Shown here: positions 16,863 through 26,318 of the stretch, piece after piece
How positions within the stretch are numbered: position 1 is the first letter of the stretch
Layout of the letters: each line of letters opens with the position of its first letter
Assembly (NCBI GenBank): GCA_944381165.1
Contig: CALWKC010000013.1
Coordinates: 1 to 63,133, forward strand
From: an uncultured Lachnospira sp.
GTDB lineage: Bacteria > Bacillota > Clostridia > Lachnospirales > Lachnospiraceae
Length of the DNA stretch: 63,133 nt
Direction of reading: 5' to 3'
Notes under the pieces: model-generated
Told to the model about the DNA's origin: nothing
Databases searched by the model: none
What the model saw: the letters and a program-made list of their open reading frames with translations, nothing else
Program-made: the position numbers and the translations under genes

Positions 16863-18200
16863 TTATTGTCTGTTTTCTGCATATTTCTTGATCTCACCGA
16901 CCAAATAAAGCGATCCGGTACAAAAAAGTACTCCCCCGCTTTTTCTTCTCAGCTCGCATGCTCCGTCAAATGCCTTGCAGACATCCTTGTAATCCGTTAC
17001 CGGCTGTCCGGTATATTTATCAAAAACTTTGTAAATCTGCGTATCGCTCAGCTTCCTTCTGCCCTCTATCTGAGTGACTACAAATTCATCAAACTCACCG
17101 CACTCACACAGTCTCTTTATCATTTTATCGTAATCCTTGTCATTAACGGCAGAAAACATTAATATTCGTCTCCTGTTCCCCGCAATAGACGGCACTGACT
17201 TAATAAGCGCATCTATACCTTCCGGATTATGCGCACCGTCAACATAGACAAACGGTAAAATCTCTTCCATTCTGCCCTGCCAGCAAACGGCGCTTACAGC
17301 CGCATGGACCGGCTCCTCTGAAAGTCTGATATAACCGTGCTTCTCCATAACCGCTGCCGCCGTAAGCGCAAGCGCACAGTTTTCAACCTGATAGACTGCA
17401 CCTGTACCTATCGAAAAGCAATCATTCTTATAATACCCATTACTAAGAGAAAAATCAATACGCTTTCCACAGTTTTTAATTACCGCATAATCCTCCTGCG
17501 ATACACCGAATGCCTCGCTCCGGTTATTCTCAGCCGCTCCTTTTATAACACCGAAGGACTCATCGACTCTCTCAAGAAAAACAACAGGCACTCCGGGCTT
17601 TATAATTCCCGCCTTTTCACCTGCAATTTTTTCTATTGTATCGCCCAGAACTGCAGTGTGCTCAAGGCTTATTGTTGCAATGACGGTGAGCAGGGGATTT
17701 CTCACAGCATTTGTAGCGTCCAGCCTTCCCCCAAGTCCCGTCTCAATTATACAGAAATCAACCTCACGCCTCAAAAATATCAAAAGCGCCATGCCGAAGT
17801 AAAAATCAAAATACGCAAGACTGTCTTTTCCAAGCCTGTCCTGCACTGCTCTGATCTCAGAGAACGCCCGCACAAAATCCTCCATGCATACAGGCTCGCC
17901 GTTTACCTGTATCCTCTCCCTCTCGTCCTCAAGATGCGGCGAGATAAACATTCCCGTTGTGTATCCGTTCTCCCTCAAAATCCTCTCCAAATATGCGCAT
18001 ACAGAGCCTTTTCCGTTGCTTCCGGCAACATGTATTATCTTCAATCTGCTCTCCGGATGTCCCAGAAGTTCCAGCATTTTCTCTGCCCGCGATACGCCTG
18101 TTCCGGGCAAAAACTGACCTGCCGCGTCAATATACGACACAGCTTCATTATACTGTCTTTCTGTGCTTCCGGAATTCACCAAATTAATATTATCTTTCAT
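16863..18200 (-). CDS. folC: Folylpolyglutamate / dihydrofolate synthase
   Basis: 445 residues, Mur-ligase superfamily. P-loop VAGSNGKGS at 58-66, then the FISPHLEDERERI segment, the ETGLGGRLDATN motif, the EHTAVLG...AGEKAGIIK stretch and the C-terminal YVDGAHNPEG box, all standard for FolC. It adds glutamates to folates in the cytosol and may also make dihydrofolate. It follows the coiled-coil gene by 12 nt and precedes the 46-codon gene, forming one operon. Confidence 0.96.
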   Translation of the reverse strand: MKDNINLVNSGSTERQYNEAVSYIDAAGQFLPGTGVSRAEKMLELLGHPESRLKIIHVAGSNGKGSVCAYLERILRENGYTTGMFISPHLEDERERIQVNGEPVCMEDFVRAFSEIRAVQDRLGKDSLAYFDFYFGMALLIFLRREVDFCIIETGLGGRLDATNAVRNPLLTVIATISLEHTAVLGDTIEKIAGEKAGIIKPGVPVVFLERVDESFGVIKGAAENNRSEAFGVSQEDYAVIKNCGKRIDFSLSNGYYKNDCFSIGTGAVYQVENCALALTAAAVMEKHGYIRLSEEPVHAAVSAVCWQGRMEEILPFVYVDGAHNPEGIDALIKSVPSIAGNRRRILMFSAVNDKDYDKMIKRLCECGEFDEFVVTQIEGRRKLSDTQIYKVFDKYTGQPVTDYKDVCKAFDGACELRRKSGGVLFCTGSLYLVGEIKKYAENRQ

Positions 18201-18212
18201 TGTATTAATATA

Positions 18213-19748
18213 TCATCCCTGCTTAATTATTTTTGTAATCTTTCTTTTCTCATGAAAAATCACAGCATTTTTTTTGTTTAAGAGTCCGCATATTATCTCT
18301 CCTGACGACAGCGACGTATCAAACGCCCCCGCATCAGAACTTTCATGAAGTTCTTTAAGCATCTCCTCCACTGTAAGCCTCTCACCCAAATCAAACTCCA
18401 AGACAGCCTGCTCAAACACCCCGCTGTCAAATGTAAATCTGAAGAAAAAGGCTGTCCACTTATTCATAAGCCTTTCTGACAGCTCCCTGAGCTTTTCGTC
18501 AGACTTTACCTCTGCTGCCTCAAGCTCCGTTCTCACAGCCTTTAATTCCGTCTCACAATCTCCGCTCTGCGTATCCAGCTCTCCAAGCTTTTTTTCAAGT
18601 CTGTCAACGGATGTTTCCAGCTGCTCGAGACGTCGGCTGGCTTCATTTACCCTTGAATAATAATTCTTAGTCTCGCTTTCTGTGTGCAGTCTGTTTGAAT
18701 ACTCGTCCTTCTGTGAAGCGAGCCTGTCGAACGCTTCCCTTGCATTTACAAGTCTCTCCCTCTCCTCATGAAGCTTTTCGCCGGTCTTTGACACCTGCTC
18801 GTCAACCCTGTCCATAAGCTTTTCACAGCCGGTAAGACGAGACCTGAGAGCAGCTGTGCTGCTTAAAAGCTCCCTGAATTCCTCATCATCCTTTTTTTGT
18901 TCATCCTCAATACCATCCGACGCATATGACGGCAGAGAGGAAACATTAACCCTGAAACTTCCGCCGTATCTTGCGGCACATTTCCATACAAGCTGAGCCA
19001 TGAGCGACTGAGAGATACGCTTCATATTTTTAATTACTCCCACTGCTGCCGCGACATGCACTGACGCCTCATCAAACGTATGTACTCCGAGTATTATCAC
19101 TGTCTGCTCAAGATACTTTGTTCCCCGCTCAAGTCTCAGTATCCTGCCTATTCCCCTGCCCGAAAATTCTTTCGGCATCAGCCTTTTATGAAGCTCTCTT
19201 TTATCCTCGATAGATATTTCATCTATTCTTTTCTGGAGTTTTCTGTCAAATTCCTGTATCTCATCCTCCGTCTGCCTGACTATACACTGATGTAAAGATA
19301 CAAGAAACGCCTTATTATAATGTATGCACACCTGTTCAATTTTATTAGCCGGAGTGGCATATTTTGTAATATTATACAAATTTGCCGCCTCATTTACAGC
19401 CAGAAACGACAATCTGTCATCTCCTGTTATCTCCGACTCTTCCTCCGGCACACCGCATTTTGCGGCGATAAGCCGCTTTAAACGCAAAACAAGCTCGGTC
19501 CGGGAAAGCCCTGCAAGCCGGTCCGCCTGCTCGTTGACCATGTCCGGCACCTTCACAGCCTGATAATCCATGGAACGCGTGCTGCCAAAGGACTGAAACA
19601 GGGAATTCGCCAGACCTGCGATACCGTTTACAACCCTGTTGCCGGTCTCTTTTGCGGCGTTTAATAGATTTGTTTGTGTAAAAAGCGCAATTTCAAGCCT
19701 TATTTCATCGTCCGACATTTTTCTTACACCGTCAAATATATTAGGCAT
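18213..19748 (-). CDS. Coiled-coil protein of unknown function
   Basis: 511 residues from an ATG at 19748 with GGAGG 9 nt upstream; an open frame continues further up but without a ribosome site. The first ~290 residues are mixed helical with no signal peptide or membrane segment; 320-460 form a long heptad-rich region (ESETKNYYSRVNEASRRLEQ) like SMC or kinetochore-type rods. The C-terminus is compact. It is the first gene of the folC unit. I recognise no family and assign no function. Confidence 0.8.
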   Translation of the reverse strand: MPNIFDGVRKMSDDEIRLEIALFTQTNLLNAAKETGNRVVNGIAGLANSLFQSFGSTRSMDYQAVKVPDMVNEQADRLAGLSRTELVLRLKRLIAAKCGVPEEESEITGDDRLSFLAVNEAANLYNITKYATPANKIEQVCIHYNKAFLVSLHQCIVRQTEDEIQEFDRKLQKRIDEISIEDKRELHKRLMPKEFSGRGIGRILRLERGTKYLEQTVIILGVHTFDEASVHVAAAVGVIKNMKRISQSLMAQLVWKCAARYGGSFRVNVSSLPSYASDGIEDEQKKDDEEFRELLSSTAALRSRLTGCEKLMDRVDEQVSKTGEKLHEERERLVNAREAFDRLASQKDEYSNRLHTESETKNYYSRVNEASRRLEQLETSVDRLEKKLGELDTQSGDCETELKAVRTELEAAEVKSDEKLRELSERLMNKWTAFFFRFTFDSGVFEQAVLEFDLGERLTVEEMLKELHESSDAGAFDTSLSSGEIICGLLNKKNAVIFHEKRKITKIIKQG

Positions 19749-19851
19749 TCGCACAAACCTCCGTAATAAAATAACTTTTAAACTTACGCTGCCTGAGGCT
19801 GGTACAGACCATACAACCCCGACAAATCCGCCATACAGCCCCAATGACGCT

Positions 19852-19857
19852 ATTATA
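19852..19857 (-). promoter_or_regulatory. Possible -10 box of coiled-coil/folC unit
   Basis: A perfect TATAAT on the minus strand lies ~100 nt before the start at 19748, just after the gdhA terminator. The -35 region is only a T-rich stretch, so this is tentative. Confidence 0.35.
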
Positions 19858-19881
19858 TCACCGATGACAGCAAAAGAAAAC

Positions 19882-19932
19882 AAAAAGCCCTGTAAACTTG
19901 TGCTGCCAAAACAGCTTAAGCTTACAGGGCTT
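19882..19932 (-). terminator. gdhA terminator
   Basis: A 15-bp stem with one G-U pair on the minus strand (19885-19899 with 19918-19932, 18-nt loop) followed by TTTTTG, 50 nt after the gdhA stop. Confidence 0.85.
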
Positions 19933-19982
19933 GTATAAATAATATTAAATATTAAATTCGGAGATTAGCTGTTAATCAGAGA

Positions 19983-21397
<1,415 letters not shown>

Positions 21398-21517
21398 GTT
21401 TTTTGTGTATTTCACTTAATTTTCTGTTGTTTTTTTAATAATATTAATTAATTTTGTTATTAAATAATACTCTACAATTTTTTTCACTTAAAATTATTAA
21501 GTCCTTCCATTATTTGT

Positions 21518-21697
21518 ATTTTATAGTAACAGTTCAGCCCGCTCATTCGCAAAGCCGCGCCTACGGCGCTTTCCCGCTGCTTTGCAGCTGACTTTGCTCA
21601 TAATTGGGCGCTCAGCTCATAAGCTGCATGACAGGCAAATTCATGCAAGCATGATTTGCCTGTCATGCAGCTTATGGCTGAACTGTTACATTTTATA
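21518..21697. mobile_element. 164-bp MITE with 8-bp target duplication
   Basis: The element spans 21526-21689. Its ends are perfect 14-bp inverted repeats, GTAACAGTTCAGCC, and it is flanked on both sides by the 8-bp direct repeat ATTTTATA (21518-21525 and 21690-21697). It encodes no protein. Inside is a near-perfect ~28-bp stem with a 2-nt loop (arms 21618-21646 and 21649-21676) plus small hairpins. IS66-family elements make 8-bp duplications and have ends beginning GTAA, so an IS66-type transposase is the likely mover; that link is inference. It occupies most of the 533-nt gap between gdhA and the LCP gene, between their promoters. Confidence 0.85.
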
Positions 21698-21718
21698 TAA
21701 AATTTCTTCTTTTTATTA

Positions 21719-21746
21719 TTGTTATTTACAATTTTTGTTGTATAAT
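21719..21746 (+). promoter_or_regulatory. Sigma-A promoter of LCP gene
   Basis: -35 TTGTTA (21719-21724), 16-nt spacer, -10 TATAAT (21741-21746). Confidence 0.7.
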
Positions 21747-21763
21747 TAAAAAATATCCATGCT

Positions 21764-21788
21764 CTCTATAATCAGCTGACTTATAGAG
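21764..21788 (+). promoter_or_regulatory. Leader hairpin of LCP gene
   Basis: CTCTATAA and TTATAGAG pair across a 9-nt loop holding CAGCTG, followed by a T-rich stretch. It could act as a weak attenuator in the leader; no evidence beyond the structure. Confidence 0.4.
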
Positions 21789-21850
21789 CTGTTATTTTTT
21801 AGAAAGCATTTACAATATATTATACTTTAAAACTGATAAAGGGGATAATT

Positions 21851-23440
21851 ATGTCAAACTTTTTTACGAAGACCAATAAAGACATGAAATATATATTTAA
21901 GAAAAGTTCCTCATTAAGCAAAAAGGAGAAACGCAGAAAAAAACGCGGTATAGCGGCTGTGATAGGTCTGCTTTTAGTTTTTTTGCAGCTTGTAATCTCA
22001 GGACTTTTTCTGTTTGAGATTTTCAAGCTCAACATTCTTCCAACAAAGTATTTAATTATGATGCTTATTGTTCTGATTTTAATACTTCTGTATAATTTTA
22101 CTTCTCAGTTTACCAGGGCGCACTACTTCGGAAAAATTCTGTCAGTTCTCATGTCGGCAGTGCTTGTTTTCGGTTATCTTGTAGGTTCAAAAGTAAACTG
22201 GGCATTCGGAAATATTACTAATATAAAAATCCAGACAGATGTTGTCGATGTAATTGTTCTGTCAAACGACAGCGCTCAGAGCATCAGCGACACCCTCTCA
22301 TACAGCTATGGCTACAACAGCACAATAGAAAATGATTTGTCAAACAAGGCAATAGAAGAGATAAATAATAAATATAAAACTACCTTAAACACATCAAAAT
22401 ATTTAAACTGGAATGATTTGACAGAGGCTCTCTATTCCGGAGAGATAAAAGCAATGCTTATGACTGAAGCAATGCGCTCTTCTATCTCCGAGGAGGATGA
22501 GACATTTTCGTCTCAGACAAGAGTTGTCGAACAGATAAAAATAACCTCCACTACAACAGTTCAGAGCGGTACAAAGAAAGCAAGCGGAGAGCCATTCATT
22601 TTATATATTTCAGGCAATGACGGCTACGGTGCAATTTCAGACGTCGGAAGAAGCGACGTAAACATACTTGCCGTTGTCAATCCTGAAACAAGACAGGTGC
22701 TTTTAATATCGACGCCTAGAGATTATTACATTACAATAAGCGACGCGAGAGGCAATACAGGTCTGGATAAGCTCACTCACGCCGGAAATGCCGGTATTCA
22801 GTATTCTATTGACGCTCTTGCCGACCTCTACGGAGTTACTGCAGATTATTTTATAAAAGTCAATTTTGACGGATGCGTAAAGATTGTAGATGCACTCGGC
22901 GGTATAACAATTAATTCCACTGTGGAATTTACAAACGGCTATAACGCCGCTCCTGCAAGGTATCACTTTGTTGTAGGTCCTAACGAATGTGACGGAGATA
23001 TGACGCTTGCCTTTGTACGTGAGAGAGAAGCATTTGCGACAGGCGATTTCCAGAGAGGGAAAAATCAGCAGGCAGCTATTGCCGCTATGATTGATAAGGC
23101 AACCTCTCCTGCAATTCTCACAAATTATGCTTCTGTGCTTGACGCCGCAACAGAGGTAATGTACACAAACATGCCTTCCAGCATGATTACCGACCTGATT
23201 AAAGACCAGCTCTCAGATTCTACAGCATGGAACGTCCAGTCATATTCGGTAAGCGGACGGACACAGACCAACAGATGTACGGTGTACGGTCTTACAGCCT
23301 CAACTGTAGTTCCTGACTATGATACCGTAAATATCGCAATCAAGCTTATAAACAGAGTTTACAACGGAGAAGTATTTGACGTTGACACTTATGTCGAAGG
23401 TCTTGAAAATCCAACCGAAGCGTCTGACGCAGTCAATTAA
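21851..23440 (+). CDS. LytR-CpsA-Psr (LCP) family ligase
   Basis: 529 residues. Basic cytoplasmic start, three membrane helices within about 30-120, an extracellular linker, then the LCP domain from about 250: GRSDVNILAVVNPETRQVLL, STPRDYYI, DKLTHAGNAG and the late AFVREREAF...GDFQRGKNQQ with its conserved arginines. LCP enzymes transfer undecaprenyl-linked polymers such as teichoic acid or capsule to peptidoglycan. AAAGGGG precedes the ATG by 7 nt. The polymer it attaches is not evident from neighbours. Confidence 0.94.
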   Translation: MSNFFTKTNKDMKYIFKKSSSLSKKEKRRKKRGIAAVIGLLLVFLQLVISGLFLFEIFKLNILPTKYLIMMLIVLILILLYNFTSQFTRAHYFGKILSVLMSAVLVFGYLVGSKVNWAFGNITNIKIQTDVVDVIVLSNDSAQSISDTLSYSYGYNSTIENDLSNKAIEEINNKYKTTLNTSKYLNWNDLTEALYSGEIKAMLMTEAMRSSISEEDETFSSQTRVVEQIKITSTTTVQSGTKKASGEPFILYISGNDGYGAISDVGRSDVNILAVVNPETRQVLLISTPRDYYITISDARGNTGLDKLTHAGNAGIQYSIDALADLYGVTADYFIKVNFDGCVKIVDALGGITINSTVEFTNGYNAAPARYHFVVGPNECDGDMTLAFVREREAFATGDFQRGKNQQAAIAAMIDKATSPAILTNYASVLDAATEVMYTNMPSSMITDLIKDQLSDSTAWNVQSYSVSGRTQTNRCTVYGLTASTVVPDYDTVNIAIKLINRVYNGEVFDVDTYVEGLENPTEASDAVN

Positions 23441-23449
23441 TTAACAGCA

Positions 23450-23490
23450 AAAAATCCCATGTATAGGCTTCGCCTATACATGGGATTTTT
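23450..23490. terminator. Bidirectional terminator, LCP / HAD
   Basis: A perfect 19-bp stem (23450-23468 with 23472-23490) around a TTC triloop, with A and T runs built into its base, lies between two convergent genes. Confidence 0.92.
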
Positions 23491-23491
23491 A

Positions 23492-24346
23492 TTACTTTAA
23501 AATAAATTCTTTTATAATCCGCGCAACTCCGTTTTCATCGTTTGAAACCGTAACATAATCAGCCCTGTCCCTGACCTCCGGATATGCATTTTCCATGGCA
23601 ATTCCAAGTCCCGCATAGGAAATCATCGATAAATCGTTAAGTCCGTCACCGCATGCGATAAGCTCCTTTTGCTCTATTCCGAGATTGTCAAGAAGGGCTG
23701 CTAAAGAAACGTCTTTCCCTACATTTTTCGGAACAATCTCAAGAAAATAGTCCTCTGAGAAAAACAGTTCCAGCACATTGCCGTACTGTTTTTCCAGCTC
23801 TTCCTTAACAGGCAAAAGCCTGCTGTGCTCTCCCACAACCAGAAGCTTAGCAACAGGATAATCCACAAATTCTGGTATATTGTCTACCTGCATAACCTCT
23901 GCGCTGTTGCAGAACGCCTCTCTTTGCACATACTCATCATCTGCCTTCTCCGATATTACTCTGTCCTCAAAATAAGTCAGCGGAGCAGCCTGATTTTTTC
24001 TCGCCGCATCACATATAGCTGCGATACACTCCGGAGGTATGTGTCTTTCATAAACCATTTTTGACGCTTTGCAGTCCCATATATTTCCACCGTTATACGC
24101 AAGAACATATCCTCCGCGTTTGTCGAGCTCAAGCTGTTTTGCCACCGGCATAACCCCGAACATAGGTCTGCCGGATGCAAGGACAACCGCTGTACCTGCC
24201 TCTATAGCCTGCCATACAGCGTGTTTATTCTCCTCGGACAGCTTTTTTTCGCTGTCCATAAGCGTTCCGTCCAAGTCAAGCGCCAGAGCCCTGTAAACGG
24301 TACCTTCACTCTTTATTTCCTCTAACCGTTTTTTTATTTCCGACAT
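23492..24346 (-). CDS. Cof-type HAD-IIB phosphatase
   Basis: 284 residues. Motif I DLDGTL with Asp24 and Asp26, motif II VVLASGRP, a C2B cap domain, a Lys in the region before motif IV, and GDGLNDLSMI (motif IV) are all present. Family members dephosphorylate sugar phosphates or flavin precursors; the substrate cannot be told from sequence. A single gene, convergent with the LCP ligase. Confidence 0.94.
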   Translation of the reverse strand: MSEIKKRLEEIKSEGTVYRALALDLDGTLMDSEKKLSEENKHAVWQAIEAGTAVVLASGRPMFGVMPVAKQLELDKRGGYVLAYNGGNIWDCKASKMVYERHIPPECIAAICDAARKNQAAPLTYFEDRVISEKADDEYVQREAFCNSAEVMQVDNIPEFVDYPVAKLLVVGEHSRLLPVKEELEKQYGNVLELFFSEDYFLEIVPKNVGKDVSLAALLDNLGIEQKELIACGDGLNDLSMISYAGLGIAMENAYPEVRDRADYVTVSNDENGVARIIKEFILK

Positions 24347-24432
24347 AAATTTAATAATCCTCTCTTAAATTTCATCTGCACAAGCCCATAATATTACAAA
24401 ACCGGGTCTGTGTAAATGTATTTATGTCCATT

Positions 24433-26190
24433 TCATGTAATTCTCAGCTCAAGAAATGAATTAATCAAACTCATCTTTCCGTAGCCCCACACATTGTTTG
24501 GAAAATCCTGCGAGCTCTCCGAAAGTACGCTTTCATCACGGACGGCTCCTCTGATAAGAATATATTTTACATCACTTGTACCCAGGAAACGTGCGTTTCC
24601 ATAGTAAACTCCCCATGTAAGAAGAAGCGCAGCAGCTCCTGCCACATGCGCCGCGGCTATACTCGTACCTGTCCGGTATGAATACCCTCCGCCGACAGAC
24701 GGACCGTAAACATTTACCCCGGGAGCCGCAAGCTCCGGCTTTACAATTCCTTCGGCATTATATCCGCGTCCCGAATCTATACTTATAGCCCCCGTCACAT
24801 GGTCATATGCCGCTGCGCTTATTATCCTGCTGTCGGCAGCGGGCTCCGTAAGCGTTGTATCGGGCGTTGAACTCAGAAAAAACGTATCGCCCTGCATAAA
24901 ATTTTTAATGGGAAGCCAAGCGTTAAAGCTGCCTTTTATGCTGGTCAGACTGTACACGTTTATTTTCCATATTCCCTGCGCCGGATTAATAAATCTGAAA
25001 AAAATAACCTCATTTCCCGACAGCGGGTCCACCACTCTGTAATCCACCTGAACCTCGGTATTTTCAAGAATAAATTTTAGAACATTTGTCGCTCCGGTAC
25101 GCGCAGGAAGTCTTGGAACGCTCTCACCTGATGGAGAGATAATTGAAACAGACAATACATCAAGCGTATTAGCCCAGATTTCCATTGCAAAGCCTCTATC
25201 CTGAATTCCCACGCTGAGTTCAATGGTGTAGGGCGAAACAGAGGACTGCGCCTGCCCTGAAATGTGAGCCCTGTTGTTTGCCTCATTTCCCATACACGTT
25301 ACAACCACAACATTAGTTCTTCTCGCAGCCATTCCAAGCACGCTCGCAAGCGGTGTCGCCCCGGTTCTGGGACCGCTTCCCGTTCCCAGTCCGAAACATA
25401 TTACAAGAGGAAGTCTCTTTGAACTTGCATAATCTAAAAGGAAACGGACGCCAAGCATAATATCCGTTTCCTCAAAAGCCTCCGCATTTTCATTTATCAG
25501 AAAATAATCTCTTAAATATTTTTTTGCAGGTTTCAGCTTTACAACAGCAATCTCACACTCGGGAGCCGCCCCGGTAAATGAAGGCTCTGAACTTCCCGCT
25601 GCAATCCCCGCCATAAAAGTACCGTGTCCGTTTTCATCGACGCTCGGAACGTAGTCATAGGGATTTTCCCCTCTCTCCTTCGCCGCAAGCGCCTCGTTGA
25701 TCTGATTTTTTGTATATATGGCGCCAAATTCATAGACGTCCCCGATGCTGCGCCTAAGCTCTGCATCCTCGGCGCTGCGCTGCTCCTCCGATATATTGAC
25801 AGACTGATCCCATATGACGTCTATTCTGCTCTGTGTGGCGCTGCTCTTAAACGCCTCGTGAGTATAGTCAATTCCGGTATCTATAAAACCGATAATCACC
25901 CCCTGACCCCTGACATTTAAAAACGGCTGATTCAGAGTCGCCGTAATCCCGGAGCTGTCCATGCTTGACGTATCCATAAGCCCGTAGAGCTTGGGGATTG
26001 TCTGATACCCTACATCGCTTACGGTTATATTTAATTCAGGAGGAAGAAGCCCGTATCCCACGGAAAAATTGTCGTCTATCTCTAATACACAGCCGCCCTC
26101 CAAATCAGCCGCCGGATTAAAATACCACGGATTATTGTAAACTACAAAATCCATAATATCTTCAGACATAATTAATTCGCCGCAAGTCAT
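24433..26190 (-). CDS. Subtilisin-like protease, Csp germination type
   Basis: Up to 585 residues, S8 family with intact triad: Asp104 (GFIDTGIDYTHEAF), His189 (ENGHGTFMAG) and Ser510 (RTGTSIAAAHVAGA). A ~90-residue propeptide-like region precedes the domain, and the central jelly-roll-like insert and overall length match clostridial Csp proteases, which activate the cortex hydrolase SleC during germination. There is no signal peptide, as in Csps. The start is uncertain: ATG at 26190 or at 26169, neither with a strong ribosome site. No other germination gene adjoins it, so the role rests on family resemblance. Confidence 0.85.
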   Translation of the reverse strand: MTCGELIMSEDIMDFVVYNNPWYFNPAADLEGGCVLEIDDNFSVGYGLLPPELNITVSDVGYQTIPKLYGLMDTSSMDSSGITATLNQPFLNVRGQGVIIGFIDTGIDYTHEAFKSSATQSRIDVIWDQSVNISEEQRSAEDAELRRSIGDVYEFGAIYTKNQINEALAAKERGENPYDYVPSVDENGHGTFMAGIAAGSSEPSFTGAAPECEIAVVKLKPAKKYLRDYFLINENAEAFEETDIMLGVRFLLDYASSKRLPLVICFGLGTGSGPRTGATPLASVLGMAARRTNVVVVTCMGNEANNRAHISGQAQSSVSPYTIELSVGIQDRGFAMEIWANTLDVLSVSIISPSGESVPRLPARTGATNVLKFILENTEVQVDYRVVDPLSGNEVIFFRFINPAQGIWKINVYSLTSIKGSFNAWLPIKNFMQGDTFFLSSTPDTTLTEPAADSRIISAAAYDHVTGAISIDSGRGYNAEGIVKPELAAPGVNVYGPSVGGGYSYRTGTSIAAAHVAGAAALLLTWGVYYGNARFLGTSDVKYILIRGAVRDESVLSESSQDFPNNVWGYGKMSLINSFLELRIT

Positions 26191-26255
26191 AAAATCATTT
26201 TTACCTTTTTATAGCTTTATTTATTATATTCAGCCTCATTGATAATATAACTTAA

Positions 26256-26290
26256 CTGAGCGCAGGTTTTACCATGAAACCTGCGCTCAG
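26256..26290. terminator. Hairpin downstream of clpX
   Basis: A perfect 14-bp stem (26256-26269 with 26277-26290) with a 7-nt loop lies just after the clpX stop. The T tract is better on the plus side, so it may act both ways. Confidence 0.65.
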
Positions 26291-26318
26291 CCTTATTTTT
26301 CTTATACTGTTTTATATT

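Noticed and set aside
17337-18281. 314-codon plus-strand frame opposite folC
   Set aside because: Antisense shadow of a well-conserved gene; composition rich in Cys, His and Leu, no ribosome site.
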